Part shown: one piece after another, positions 50,188 through 62,515 of the stretch
How the letters are laid out: the number at the start of each line of letters is the position of its first letter
Numbering within the stretch: position 1 is the first letter of the stretch
Assembly (NCBI GenBank): GCA_905331475.1
Contig: CAJNYU010003737.1
Coordinates: 1 to 64,000, forward strand
Reading direction: 5' to 3'
Source: Rotaria socialis
Lineage: Eukaryota > Rotifera > Eurotatoria > Philodinida > Philodinidae
Length of the DNA: 64,000 nucleotides
Made by a program: the position numbers and the translations under genes
The notes under the pieces: generated by a model
What the model saw: the letters and a program-made list of their open reading frames with translations, nothing else
What the model was told of the DNA's origin: nothing
Databases searched by the model: none

Positions 50188-50759
50188 GCCCCACAATATC
50201 AATCAAGGATGTGTCGCTCACTGTAAAAAAAAGATTTAAATGAAAGGTAATATTCGACTTCCTAGTTTCTTCTAGTTTTCAAAGCAAAAGTCAACAATGG
50301 TGTGCGAGTCGCAGGAAAGAGAAAAAAAAATTTGTCAAGCGACTGAGGCGACAACAGTCAACGTTTTCTATTTGCTCCTTGCTACGATTATGCTTGTTGA
50401 CTAAGTCAGCTGTTACTACTCAAAAATATGAAAACTAAAACACAGAAAAAACAATTTTACATAGATTTCTTACCGAAATAAAAAATATGCGAGGATCACT
50501 ATAATTGAGAAAGAGAATCGCAATGAATAATAGCTATAGTTCTTGTAACATAATATTTTGAGTTGGACATTTCCAACTAGAGTCGACCGTTTCGAATAGT
50601 AGAGTGATCAAAGAAAAAATTTCTTATTGAATAATCATAAAATAATACGATAAGAAATCCTCATTTAAATACTTCATTTTGTTGCAATATTTCGTACCAC
50701 CAATACCATGATCAAAGTTGTATTTACCTATCTATGAATCATTCAGCATCATTTTCCAG
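50188..50759. other. Intergenic, upstream of OTU-like copy B
   Basis: AT-rich, no clear promoter motif. A possible 5' exon for the small gene at 50760 may lie here, but none is convincing. Confidence 0.35.
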
Positions 50760-51124
50760 TGTCAAATAATTCAGAAGATCTGAGTTATGAATCATATGAT
50801 GATAATATCTTTTGTGCAAAGTACGCACACACACACACACACAATCTTTCTTTTTTGATTTATCTGAGTATCGGATTCTTCCGACGTATAAACTATACGA
50901 AAGAGCGAAGAATGCTTACTTTCGTAAGTGATAGAGAACCAAGTCTTGTTTTTCTTATCACCAATTTAAAACAAAGCCTTGCTCCAAATCCTTCTCTTGA
51001 TAAATCTATACAAGACGCACAATGTCGGTCAAAACCAGCTTGTGTTGCAGCATGCACTGCTGCACAAGTGGCATGTATGAACGCCTGTGTCACAGCGTTC
51101 ACAGTTGGTAGTGGACCGATTTAA
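50760..51124 (+). CDS. Small Cys/Ala-rich protein, 3' exons
   Basis: An acceptor at 50758-50759 (TTTTCCAG) opens an acidic exon (NNSEDLSYESYDDNIFCA) ending at a GT donor near 50820. An AC-repeat-bearing intron then splices to about 50935 in the frame reading DREPSLVFLITNL. The end has a compact Cys pattern C-x5-C-x3-C-x6-C-x3-C in an Ala-rich helix-like setting (ACVAACTAAQVACMNAC), then VGSGPI and stop. No 5' exon or signal peptide was located. The pattern suggests a disulfide-rich helical hairpin. Family not recognised. Confidence 0.35.
50824..50846. repeat. AC microsatellite
   Basis: About ten AC units inside the predicted intron of the small Cys-rich gene. Confidence 0.9.
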
Positions 51125-51339
51125 ACAGCACAACAAAGTTCACTCGTATGAGAGCAAGAGTTTTGAAAACATAATTACTCTAATTTGTTCTGAACAATAC
51201 TACATCTTCTTTTTTTTTATCGCAAAGTTGTTTCTCTGTTTTATTCTGTATGAAAAACAGTAATTGTGTGATTTTTCATCAAAATAAATAAGCAATAGTT
51301 ATCTAGTATATGAAGGGGGAATCCTCTTGAAACACTCGA
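51125..51339. other. 3' flank of the small Cys-rich gene
   Basis: AAAATAAATAAG near 51280 could be its polyadenylation signal. Confidence 0.4.
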
Positions 51340-51495
51340 TTTTTATTGAAAAACTGGAAGTTGGATTTTTATCGTAGGAAGATTCCAGGTCGAGCAATCC
51401 TATATTCAGATCCTGTCGTAGGTTGGATCCAGGGATATCCGACAGTCAATCCGGTATTCGGAAAACGTCGGATATCGTTTGATTCCCCCTCCTTC
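51340..51495. repeat. GC-rich island with AGATCCTGTCG motif
   Basis: CAGATCCTGTCG at 51408-51419 recurs at 60881-60892. Also GGATCC, ATCCGG and GGATATC words. Member of the scattered GC-island family. Confidence 0.5.
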
Positions 51496-53940
51496 TCCTC
51501 AAACACATGCTTCCTTGATCACTTGCAATGAACTCCAAAATTAAATAGTTCATTTTAGCTTATGATAAGTTTTATTAAACAAAAATTAAAATTAGATACA
51601 AAAAATAATTTACGAAAAATTGGAATAAAATTACAAAAAAATATCAACTTCATATTAATAAGAAATTCAATAATTAGTTTCTACTCATTGTTGATAAACT
51701 CATGCCGTAATACAATCTAAAATAAAATAGAATAAAGTGAGCAAAAAATAATGAAATGATATTAAAATATAACAATTGAAATAAGTAAAATTGAATAAAA
51801 AACTGAATTCCAAAAAAAATTACAGTGAACTGAAAATAAAATAAAATAAAGAATAAAAGTTAGAAATTACTTTCGACTCACTTTTTGTGAGCATCATGCC
51901 ATACTAAATCGAAAATACCCAATTTGATTTTAATGACATCCGTAGAGTGATTGGTGAAATTTACATACACTAATACTAGTATAGGCGCGGGCGCTGTGAG
52001 TAAAGTGAACAGGAGTCAATGAAATGAATAAACTGCAAAAAATTTAACTACAATTAAATTAAAAAAGTAACATAATGTAATATATAATATAAAATTAAAA
52101 ATTAAATAGCGAGCCCTCAAATTCAACGGGTGAGATAAAGTATCTATAGATACGTTAAAAGCATCTGATTCGACCTGGGCTTGTATGAGGTGGTCTTGGA
52201 AACAAGAAAGAAGAAAAAGATTAGGTAAGTGTAGGAGAAATTAGTCAGTACAAGGAAGCAATATTTCTATTAATATGCAGTTATTCCTTGCATCATCATA
52301 TTACGCTCTAATCCGAGAAGAAGTACATAGAACATAATGGACTATTTAAGCAGACGTTAAAAGTGCGTCAATTGTTAAACTTCACTGGAAATATTTCCTC
52401 TACTTTTCTTTTTCCTCGAAAAGTAAGTATTGTGTGGAACGTGTGGATATTAATGATAATACCATCTTAATTTCATATCCGCACATCTAACTACGTGCAT
52501 TTACCTTCTGTAGACTATGAAGAAAGAGAGGACAGTTGAAAACACATAAAAAACTCGCTTTAATGCACTTTGATCGCTTTAAACTCAGGCGAATTGTCTA
52601 GTCAATGTCTTTCTAACAGAGTTTTAAAAAAAAGTACTGTCTCGACGGCTCTCTTTCTTGATTGACGACTTTTTGGGTTCAGTTCTGACACCTATCGTGT
52701 TACTTAAGTTTTTGTGGATAACTAAGCGTGGAATCTCTTCAAAACAAAATGTTAAACTCTGAGTAATATGGACTAGCAAAGAGATTTTCAAAATACCGCG
52801 ATCACTTTGCAGATGAAATATTCGATAAGAGATAAATGAAAATCGGTCCGACAAAGAAATAAAATTTGTCCACTGCTTTTGTGTATTTATATTTATGTGA
52901 GTCATGATGTTTGGGGGAACCGCCAGAGGAAGAGCGGTGTTCACGTTTCCACTTTATATATACTTCAACATACACTTTTAATTGTCCTTCGTACAACTAC
53001 ATGAAAATTTTTACAAAGTTATCTTTTAGCACGAATTATGTGGCATGCTAGGGATATTCATAACGAAATGACCTGCAACTTTGAACTCAATCAAGTACGA
53101 TGTTCATAAACAGTTTCCATTTTGAATATGGAAAAGTACTTAAAAGCGTAACCATGTATGAATAAAAAAATAGCATTATAAGAAAAAATTCTATTCAAAT
53201 AAAAAACAATATATTTGTAGTCTGCTCGATACGCTCTGTCAAAGCATAGGCGACTAACTGAAAATTTGCATTTTCTATATAATATTTTTTATTCTTTTAT
53301 TATTTTGTGGAACTCACATATACTTTCGAAGAAAAGGGTGTGGGTGTGTCAGCATAAAAAAGACCCACATTCGTGATATCGAAATGCTTTTGCTTTTTCT
53401 TCCGGTTTGATGTCATCTTGAATGTTTCTATGAATATCAACTTTTTTCTGAATCTCCTGAGAAATTCCACTCATTTTTAATTTGTAGATAGAGATAAAGA
53501 AAATAATTTGTTTGAATCAATACTGTAACGATAAATAAGACTCTGTTGAGTTTATATCGTATTGACAAACTGGATAGAGGTGGAGTAGCTTACAGCCACT
53601 CACGGCAATGATGTTTATTCGTTTATTCACATATCCAGAGTGTAACAACTTCATACATAACACACGTATATATAGGAGAGAGAGATAGAAGAGAGACAGG
53701 AGAGAGATATATTATAATAATGGAAAGAGAATAGAAGGAAGAGGAAGGAGAATCATCGAAGCGTGCCATCAATATCGGCACAAATACAACGTTAGATAGA
53801 GCTACTTGTGTTTTAATCCTTTTAATAGCAATACTACTACTATGAGGATGGAACTGTACTCAAGAATACCGATTCATCCATTGCGTATAACGAATGAAAA
53901 ATAAGAGGGGTATAGGTATAAAGCCATATATATATATATA
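51496..53940. other. Gene-poor AT-rich region
   Basis: Very A-rich stretches (51540-52110) and no splice-supported coding sequence. A minus-strand frame at 52624-52944 lacks support. GA-rich tracts occur at 53672-53755, and a short TA run at 53925-53945 precedes the next gene's acceptor. Confidence 0.4.
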
Positions 53941-53948
53941 TATATTAG

Positions 53949-54862
53949 AATCTACTCCAAGTTCTTTTCAACAAGTCTTTTATCCAATTCCTTCTAGAAA
54001 CATTTTTGTTCTTGGACCTGTAACTCAAACACAACTTGATTATTTAGTCTGGCAGGTAATAACGTCGAAACATGAGGGATTCATTTAATATTTTTCTTTT
54101 TCAGTTTCAAACAAGACTTAATGATAATTCAACAACCGCTGGTTCAACTATTCAATTACCGAATGGCTTTATCTCATTCTCTATAATACAAGTTAGTTAA
54201 GAATTCTTTATTTTCTCATCTTTGAATGGACAAATATATTTATCAGAAAAAAAGGCGACAAGCAATTGAGCAACAACAATTGTTAACGTTTACGTATCGT
54301 ATTTTATATCGTCTAGGAGTTGAAATTCGTCGACGAAATTTGATGTTTGCACGGGCCAATAAATTCATTCGTGAATATTTTATTAACTTTAACAACTTAG
54401 GTAAGTCGATTTATTTATTTCTTAAATTAAAATCTAGTGAATTTTAGTTGATTTGGTGAAAAATGTAAGTAGTTGAGCAGATGCAAGTACATCTATCTAT
54501 ATTGACCAACAGCAACGGTAAAGGTAAGAAAATCTATTATTGACAAAAGCTATACCTTTTTTCTAGAGAGTACAGGTCATTTAACAAATTTCTTCTTTTT
54601 TCCCAAAGATGCAACTTTGACAACAACACCCTCTTCGATGATAAGTGTCGCCAGTAAGTTTTATTAATTATCAGAGAAAAAAAATTCTTTCCACAGAAAC
54701 GTAACTATAATATTTGTTTAGATATTCCTGGATATACTCCAATTGGTGTTTCTTGTTAGAATGGTCCATTTCTTTTTTCTGGTAACGCTCTTTATCCCGA
54801 TGAAGCAATCTGGTTACAAAAACGAATATCTGTTGCAGAAAATTCTTTGAGAATCTGACTTC
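53949..54862 (+). pseudogene. Multi-exon gene of unknown family, possibly interrupted
   Basis: Several exon-like segments are flanked by good splice sites: 53949-54055 (NIFVLGPVTQTQLDYLVWQ), 54105-54191 (GSTIQLPNGFISFSIIQ) and 54247-54400 (KKRRQAIEQQQLLTFTYRIL..VEIRRRNLMFARANKFI), then shorter Thr/Ser-rich pieces. In the last segment the frame reads IPGYTPIGVSC, TAG at about 54757, then continues open as NGPFLFSGNALYPDEAIWLQ to a TGA at about 54860. Coding-like sequence after the stop suggests a premature stop, unless TAG is the true end. The exon joins after 54400 are ambiguous, and no 5' exon was found. The family is unknown. Confidence 0.4.
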
Positions 54863-54895
54863 AGGGAATTAGTCTAAATGTAAACGATTATAATG

Positions 54896-55231
54896 TCAGT
54901 ATGCTAATGCACCTGCAAAAGAGAGCAACATGATCACTACCACACCAACGACGATTACAAAACGTTCAGCTAGTGATAATTCATGCGGTTCTTGTATTAG
55001 ATTATATGTCCTAATAATGATATTATTGTTGTTTAAATTGTATTGATAGATATGATAAATACTCCATGATACGATCAAGATTATAAGCATAAAAATTACC
55101 AAAATGCACATACACATCCATGTACGATTAGTACTTCTTGTTGGTGCATTTCGTCTTTCATCTTTAGTATTGTCATCTTTACTTTTCGCTGAATCTTTCA
55201 TAATTTTATTTATCTGAAAAATTTTTTTCAT
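54896..55231 (-). CDS. Small two-helix membrane protein, unknown function
   Basis: Single open frame of 111 residues from MKKIFQINKIMKD. A charged Lys/Asp/Arg-rich N-terminal half (SKDDNTKDERRNAP) is followed by TM1 (WMCMCILVIFMLIILIVSW), an Asn-rich loop (YQYNLNNNNIII) and a C-terminal TM2 (FVIVVGVVVIMLLSFAGAL). The frame is also open upstream to 55402, but the Met at 55231 better precedes the charged region. It is convergent with the preceding gene, 30 bases away. No homology recognised. Confidence 0.45.
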   Translation of the reverse strand: MKKIFQINKIMKDSAKSKDDNTKDERRNAPTRSTNRTWMCMCILVIFMLIILIVSWSIYHIYQYNLNNNNIIIRTYNLIQEPHELSLAERFVIVVGVVVIMLLSFAGALAY

Positions 55232-57583
55232 TTCATAGTTCCCTCTTAAAAAAATTCTGTAAAAGACGTGGTCTAGATTACAAAACAAATTATTACCAAA
55301 CTTATGGTTGGTCGAAAGTTTATATATATTCGATACACTTTTCGGAGGAAAGTGTATCAAAGTTAATGCACCAATCAAGAAAAGATTCGATTCACTAATC
55401 AAAATGATGACTGTGTCTCATTAAAGTCGTTTTAGATCTTCGATAGTTAAATGTTGCCAACAAGATAAACAAATTGTCTTTTCAAAGTGGGTATCTATAC
55501 TTCGAACAACGATTACCCATAGAAATTTTCACCGATTAGATTCTATTCGTTGTTTTACAAGTGAATATCATCTATCATTAAAATTAATAAGAATTGATTA
55601 TTAGGATAATGATTTAATAGTACATGAAAATGCGCATATGTGTAATAAATAATCAATATTAGATGAAAAATTTATACTATTTCAATTATTAAAGATCATT
55701 CAGTCAGTCAGATGGTTAATGGTACATCTAGGAAATGGCGCTAAGGATCAGAAATGAAGGAGAGTGATTACTTGATATGTGCTCGTTGGAGTCTGCCGAG
55801 CCCGGATCTGGAAATATTTCGTTGACCGTCACCAAAATCAAGGTTCACGTCCGCTTCAATGAAATTTACTCTGAAAGAAAATGTCAATAATAGCTTGATT
55901 CTTATAACATCATTATTACGATCGCTGAAGCAATACGTGAGGGTGTGTTTCGGATGACTATCAGTTGCAGATTTAAAAACTTCAGTGAGTATCACAAATA
56001 CGGTTTGAGTCCGGACCCGATGAAATCTAGTGTTGGTCGTTAATTAAGTCTTGAAAGGCGCAACTGTATGTGTAACGAAAGGATAAATTTACATTTGCGA
56101 CTTAGTATTCTGTTTAAACTAGAAATTGTAGTAAAATGGTCTACGTTTTTGAAGGAATTATCTTACCAATCAAAATAGAGTTGGAGAGAGTTTACCAAAA
56201 GATGTTAATCATCAACTGAATGAATGAAGAAAACTCAGTATTAAAGAATATTTTTGAATTTGATGTGAATAAATAAAATTCCGAAAAACTAATATTACCG
56301 GGACTACTGCCAAAGAAGTTGCCGGAATCCAACTGAGAACAGGAGTAAAAACAACTCGGTTGCATACATCTACAGATTGAAGTCATAATCTATATAGACA
56401 GTTGTTATCTCAGACATTATTACACTCGACAAACAGAAAAACATAATAGTTTCACTGAGCAGATTCCGAAAAAATGTTTTTGTCAAGAAGAGTTTCGAAA
56501 ATATCGCATTTAATCACGAGACCAGTGGTCCAACATGACTAAAATATTTATCACACAAGTTTTCAAACAGTCTTTTGTAGCAAAGATGTTTAAAAGATTC
56601 CAACGCGGCAGCGGCAAATTCTTTTTAGAAGACATTGCAAAGCTTCATGGATTTGCAGAGCATTCAGGCGCCCATAGGTGTAACACTCAGGGACTAGACG
56701 AATCTCATGGATTCATACCAACAGTTCTAGTTCAGTACAATGAGGGGTCCTCATCGAGAGCACGAAATTTCAATAGATTTTTTGAAAACCATCACGGTAG
56801 CGGCAGATTCTCAGCCGTGGTGGACATCTATATTTTGCAGAAAAAATGGTTGCGTTGACATTTATCTCTTTATGATTGATATTATTTATTTTATCAATTA
56901 TTATTTAATATATTTAATATAAAACGTTGTGAAAAATTTCACATTAAGTAGCGAAAAATGATTACATAGAATATCGATAATTACGAAAATTTATTTTATT
57001 TTTGTTTCGCCGATTTCGAATAATATTTTTTCGATATTTTATTTATATTTATTTAATAATCATTCATACCATAATATTAGATATTTCTTAGTAAGTTATA
57101 TTCAACCAAGTTTTATGGTTATGCATATGCTATGAGCACTTCTAAATGCATTAGTTGCTTCGAATATAGTAATAATGTTATTACAGAAAGTGAATTGTAT
57201 TCATGGAAAAAATTGATTTCTGTAATTTATAAAACTTTGTTTTGTTTGGGTAGATTAATTATAGTAGAAAAGCAATAATTCTTTGAAGACGTGACGCTTG
57301 TTTCAATTATATACTTTTCGTGATAGTTCATATTTTAGATATAATCAATTCACTAGCAAAAACATCATTGTCATTCTGTTCAATGGCAAAAATTCTAACG
57401 ATTACCCATACAACTTGAATCTATTATTCGACAAAAACAAATGAAAGCATTCAATAGTAATAATTAATAATCAAAAATTCAGCTTTTTCTTCGTGACATA
57501 GACTGCAAAAGTATAAAATCACGGAGTTTTTTTTTCATCAATGAATTATTAAAGTATCAAAAGTCATAATAAAGGTTTTCCCT
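55232..57583. other. Gene-poor region with a GC-rich patch
   Basis: GC-rich words (GAGCCCGGATCTGG at about 55797, GAGTCCGGACCCGATGA at about 56007) border 55785-56030. A plus-strand frame at 56535-56858 covers drifting repeats (GCGGCAGCGGCAAATTCT near 56605, GGTAGCGGCAGATTCT near 56795) and is unlikely to be a gene. The rest is AT-rich. Confidence 0.4.
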
Positions 57584-58019
57584 TCATTTCAACAGATCCT
57601 CACAGTTAAGATTTGAATATTCAATAATGGCATCAACAACGATAGCATAAGCAGTGGCAGCAATCGTTGGAAGAGGCAGAGCCGGCAAAGAATCAGAATC
57701 AGTATAGTGAAGCAGGGAATCAGTGCATATATCAGCAAGTTGTACGCTGACTATGCAACCGAATGCTATGCATGTTCTTATTGTAATCGAAGAATTGGTG
57801 GGTATAACCAATAGTAGTAAAATATTGAAAATAAGAAAGTCACCCCATCCAAGAAACGAATTACACTTGTCTTCTTTTTCTACATCATCATTCAGTTCAT
57901 TGATATCATATACGCAATAAACACCAAGTGGAGTCGTTGGATAATCAAATGACAGAGCGTCCACCACTGCTTCATTTATTCGGTCATTACCACCACATTT
58001 TGGATGCAAACATATGATA
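57584..58019 (-). CDS. Putative membrane protein, 3' exon
   Basis: On the minus strand an acceptor (TTTTTTTTCAAAATAG) opens an exon reading CLHPKCGGNDRINEAVVDAL, then FDYPTTPLGVYCVYD, an acidic loop and two or three hydrophobic segments (GDFLIFNILLLLVIPT, CIAFGCIVSVQLADIC, PTIAATAYAIVVDAII), with a stop at 57584. The composition is coding-like. It may be the last exon of the same gene as 59140-59560, which would need an intron of about 1.1 kb. No family recognised. Confidence 0.4.
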
Positions 58020-58069
58020 CTATTTTGAAAAAAAAATCTTATTTGTACGAATAAGAAGAGAAGAACCAA

Positions 58070-59139
58070 TTCATTCAGAAGATATCAGAATAGAGAGAAA
58101 TATCTAATTTGATGACAGTGTTTTTCACTCTGCCAGCCCTACGTAATTAAAGTGTGTTATGGCTTGTATCTAAACACGTGTCGTAAGACAAAACAAATGC
58201 GTTATGAGTATTATTCATATATATTTGTTCTCTTTCTTTCTCTACAAATATTTTGTTTACTATATATAACTATCTCTTTTCTTTCGTTCTGTCAGGTATT
58301 TTTCTTGATGTGCTCTCTTGATTTTTTTCTTCACACTGTCTTTTCTTCCTGATGGAATAACTCACGTATTTGTCCAACGATATTATGCTACCTATTGGAA
58401 TATTCCACTCTTCATTTAACATTTGATATAAACACCTCTTGTTTTTGTACAAATGTGTTTCATTTAACTTCATAAATAAACACCTATACGCATAAATATA
58501 TGCACGCTCTAAGAAAGTTAATAATGTTCTTTTTTTTTCAACAAAATCTATTAAATCAAACGACAAAGTTGATTGCTACAGAATGAAAGAACCAAAGAAT
58601 GGTTTGCACTAGTCAACATATCAGATCGTTCGATGGTTATATCCTAGAGCCATTCAAGATCTCATATTATATACCACTAGTTTCCCAATAGATGACATAT
58701 AGTCAAGTATTTTATTTATACAAGCTCTCAAAAAGTTGATGAGAAAGGTTTTAAACCATTATTTTTTCTTCTAATACTTAGGTGATAGTAAAAAGTTAGA
58801 GAAGCACAATTAGCTATTGAACAAAATAAATCAGATTATCGATGGATCGACTTAATTGAGTTTACTTATATATAAATATTTTTTCTAGATTGAAGATTGA
58901 AAAATTCTCAATCCGGAAGAAGTCTCGATTGTGTTGATCTAAGAAAGAGAATATAGTACGATAAGAAATAAACATTTATATAGATTATACAAATGTCTTA
59001 AATCTGTATTTGGATGTGTATTTTTAGATCTTAAGCGATCGATTATTTCTCAAATGATTACTAACAGTAATGTGTACAATGTTATTGTCAAAAAAATGTT
59101 TGACTATCACAGAAATAAAAATCACTTATACAGACTTAC
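58070..59139. other. AT-rich spacer or intron
   Basis: Either intergenic or the intron joining 59140-59560 to 57584-58019. No internal gene is supported. Confidence 0.35.
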
Positions 59140-59560
59140 ATATCCATAGCAGATACTAGCCAAAAAAAAGCAAAATCGATATATGTGGGTACAAGTCGAA
59201 ATACAATATCATACGTCGTAAATGCTAAATATGCCATAGATAAACAAGTTACTTGTTGATGAAGAGTAAAAGAAATAATCGGTAGATCCTGATAAAGCCA
59301 TTTATAAATAAGAGCAGCGAATTGCCAAACAAGGAAATAGACGGTAAATGTGTCAACTTCATACCACATGTAAATAGTATGACAGTAACGAGCCAATAGC
59401 CAAGTAGCTGTAATCATCAATGACAAAAGAGTAATGATCCTCGGTATTTTTCGAACAGAACTATACAACAAGTAGGGTAAGCAAACTTTAAGTATCACCA
59501 TGACGAGTGGATGCGAATAATATGTACCATCGTACGCAATATAAGAAAGACACAGGTGAT
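59140..59560 (-). CDS. Putative multi-pass membrane protein exon
   Basis: A minus-strand exon between an acceptor (ACTTTGTGTAG) and a donor (ATGGATATGTAAGT). It encodes HLCLSYIAYDGTYYSHPLVM, then three to four hydrophobic helices containing IITLLSLMITATWLLARYC, FTVYFLVWQFAALIYKWLY and TCLSMAYLAFTTYDIVF, with a last segment IDFAFFWLVSAMD. Trp- and Tyr-rich helices look like a real integral membrane protein. Upstream exons probably lie at about 59600-59790, but the joins are ambiguous. Function unknown. Confidence 0.45.
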
Positions 59561-60261
59561 CTACACAAAGTATAACAAGATATGAATAATCTATAATTCA
59601 TGAATGCATACACAACCAATAACACTGAACCCAGCAGCGTACAGCCAGTGCATGATCACGCATTGCATCTGCAACCATGTACTGAAACAAAGAGCCACTT
59701 GCTCTTGTGTCTTTCAGAGCACAGTGGAGTATGAATGTCATGAACATACTCAAAGTACTTCCCATATATTTGTATATAGAATCTTTCATTGCTCAAGCAA
59801 TTTTTGTAGAAACTATCGATAAAACACAAATTTTTGTTTCTTCTGTTTCTATTTTGAATAAAATCAATATTGAGAAATATCAATGAAATGAATACTTACT
59901 TTTCACAATTTTTTCAATAAAGTGAAAGCCGCATTGGTCTCGCTCAATTTTTATAGGTGAATAAAAAGTGAAGATAGAGAAGAGATAGGAAATAGAAGGA
60001 AAAAACTGAAATTGCAGTCGTTTGACCGACGACGATGAATTCTTTTCCTTTTTTTTTGTTCATCATATATGCAGAAAAAAAGAAACAACTATTTTCTTGT
60101 CTGAGGTCATTGCAGAAAAAGAAAGAGAACAATCATAACCTATCGATGGTACTTCTTCAGATCGACGACACCCCCAGTTTATTGGTCGTAACAATGAGAG
60201 GAAAGGAAAGAAGAGTTATTGGCTCATTTAACTCAGTCAATGAAAAATAAATCGATAAGAG

Positions 60262-60292
60262 AGCGAGAGAGAGAGAGAGAGAGAGAGAAAGA
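60262..60292. repeat. GA microsatellite
   Basis: About 14 GA units in a gene-poor stretch. Confidence 0.9.
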
Positions 60293-60369
60293 TGACGTAT
60301 ACTTCTATACCAATCTATTCTAGTTCTAAATAAAAAAAGAACAATTATAATAAAGGATAATCCAATTAA

Positions 60370-60567
60370 ATGATTAATGAGTTTATGTTCAATATGAGAA
60401 AAATGTTCTTGAATGCAATTCATTTCTTAATAATCTTTCTAACTAGCATAATGGCTTATGCTCTGCTACCTTCTCTTGATGATTTAAATATTCGAGAGTG
60501 GAATGAATTAACTTCAACAAATGAAAAAATTATAGAGTTCTGCCAACAAGTTGACCTGTTATATTAA
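60370..60567 (+). CDS. Possible short secreted or membrane-anchored peptide
   Basis: Open frame of 65 codons with a hydrophobic segment (FLNAIHFLIIFLTSIMAYAL) right after MRKM, followed by a polar Asp/Glu-rich part (DDLNIREWNELTSTNEK). This could be a signal-peptide exon of a larger gene, but no following exon was found. Weak support. Confidence 0.25.
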   Translation: MINEFMFNMRKMFLNAIHFLIIFLTSIMAYALLPSLDDLNIREWNELTSTNEKIIEFCQQVDLLY

Positions 60568-60839
60568 GTAAGTTTGTTTTTCTTTTTTTTCTCTCTTAAT
60601 TTCATAAAATACTATTTCTATTACTTTTGTTTTTTGTTCTAGATTCATCTTCATCCTAGTTTTGCTCTTCTGTTCTCTGGTTTTTCTTTTTTACTTTTCT
60701 CCTTTTTTTAAAATAAATAACATGAAGTATTTATTCAACTCATTTCTTTTACTAAATCACTCCTCAATATAGAAGTACACGCCATCTCTCTCTCTTATCG
60801 ATTTATTTTTCATTGACTGAAATGTAGGTTGGAAAAGTA

Positions 60840-61065
60840 AAGAACGAGACACCCATACCCAGGCCGACGATTCCGGTCTCCAGATCCTGTCGGAACCGGT
60901 CTCGAAACGGCTTCTTTCCGGTGATTTCCATCGGTTCCCTAGTCTTTCCCGGCGGATCCTGCAGGAAAGCAATAGGAAGTGGAAGCAGTATTCCATCCGG
61001 AAAAAAACGTTCCCTGAACCCTTAACTTCCCCGCAAATCCAGTCATCGGGAACTCTATGGAACAT
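60840..61065. repeat. GC-rich island with GATCCTGYCGG motifs
   Basis: Contains CAGATCCTGTCGGAACCGG (60881) and GGCGGATCCTGCAGGA (60951), plus several TTCCGG/CCGGT words. Shares motif phrases with 22129 and 51408. Confidence 0.5.
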
Positions 61066-61749
61066 ACAATGATCCTAGAGGAACAGGAAGGGGGAACTCA
61101 GGAATACCAGCGGAAACCTTCACATTTAAAACGGAAAAGCAAAGGATACTGATGGGACAAACCGGAAGCACAACAAAACCCACGATTCTGCATCCTGAAA
61201 CAAATATGAAAGATATACGAAGATCATTAATGATTAGGTTTTTATTCAGAAACAGAACTGAGAGATTTTCGATAAATTCGTTAGAATTTTTGTAAAGCAT
61301 CTAGATTACGAAGTATTCAATCTGTGATACCGTTTGAAAGGTTTCAATTGTCTCCGCATATTTTAACTGGAAAACGTTTTCGTTTTCTACAATCTTCAAT
61401 GTAACTCATCAGTTAAATAAAACTTGAACAATGACAACATTAACATTTTAATACTGACTTATATGTTTAAGTAGTGTGTTACTGTTTAATTATCTATCTA
61501 TCTACCTCACTTCTGTTTATTAGTGATATTGTTCTTGATCGAAAACAAAAACTATAGCAAATACACTGCGAAAAATTAATTGTCAAAAACTCATTCATTG
61601 CGTCAGCTTCAACGTTTGTTGGGTTATATCACCTAAATGAATTGATAATANGTAGAGGATCTTTGACATGAATTCATCTTTTATCACCTACTATATATAT
61701 CCATAGGTGCTATTTATTATTCATTTCTATGCTTCGAAGGATACGAATA

Positions 61750-61885
61750 AGTAGACCAGAGAATCCCAGTACTGAATCTGGGTATGATGAAAGCCGGGTA
61801 GTATCGGGTATCCGGTATGGCCGAACCCGGGTAGTACTGACCCGAACTACCCAGTTTGTACCCGGGCTCGGTGCATGCCTACTTG
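61750..61885. repeat. GC-rich terminal fragment with CCCGGGTA words
   Basis: Dense GGGTAGTA, CGGGTATCCGG, ACCCGGG and ACCCGAACTACCC words ending in GGCTCGGTGCATGCCTA. On the minus strand it begins TAGGCATGCACCGAGCCCGG, which resembles termini of hAT-like repeats. The other end was not found. Confidence 0.45.
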
Positions 61886-62319
61886 TAATCTTTACGATCG
61901 ATTGCACAACAGTCAATTAAACCATCAAAAGACCACTTTATGTAGTGAGCGGGAGGTTAAATTTTACAAAAAGAAATGAAATTTATTTGATCTCGATTGC
62001 TTACCAATTGTCTATTTCTTACGAATAACAAAAATGACTATAAATAGCAATGATTTTTAACGTTAGAAATCATTCCCCATCTTTCTTTCTCTTCTTCTTA
62101 CTATATTACATGTATATTTTATTTTTTAACTATTTTAGCTTGTATTCATACTGGCCATTGTTCAATATCACAGGTAAGTATTAGTTTTTAGTTTTTTTAT
62201 TTTATTTTTTTGTTGTCTCAGCTTTTTATCCCATTTATTTATTTTAATTTTATATAATGATAATTGTCTTTCTATTATCTATTTTAGTGACACAAAAAGT
62301 AAGTATACTTTTGTATATT

Positions 62320-62515
62320 TAACACGCCCTACGGAGGCCTTCCATGCATCGGCGTGAAACTGGCCAAGTCTATCTTGGTGCCCATAGCAAGTACAGGCCG
62401 CATATAGATCTCTCTTTTGTAGGTCCTATACACGTTAGATCTATGCCTGCACGTGAAGAGCCTTGGCTCTCTATGGCCCCACCAAGGTAGTTCTTGGTCG
62501 CGCGAGCAACTATAA
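62320..62515. mobile_element. Hairpin MITE-like element
   Basis: Nested inverted matches: CTTGGTGCCCATAGCAAG near 62373 versus CTTGGCTCTCTATGGCCCC near 62463, and CAGGC..ATAGATCT near 62394 versus AGATCTATGCCTG near 62438. The segment is GC-richer than its flanks, and no protein frame is supported. The ends are not sharply defined. Confidence 0.5.

Noticed and set aside
53325..53350. GTGTGGGTGTG as a possible telomere-type repeat
   Set aside because: Only one or two units; not an array.
56535..56858. 107-codon plus-strand ORF
   Set aside because: Covers drifting GCGGCAGCGGC-like repeats; no domain or splice evidence.
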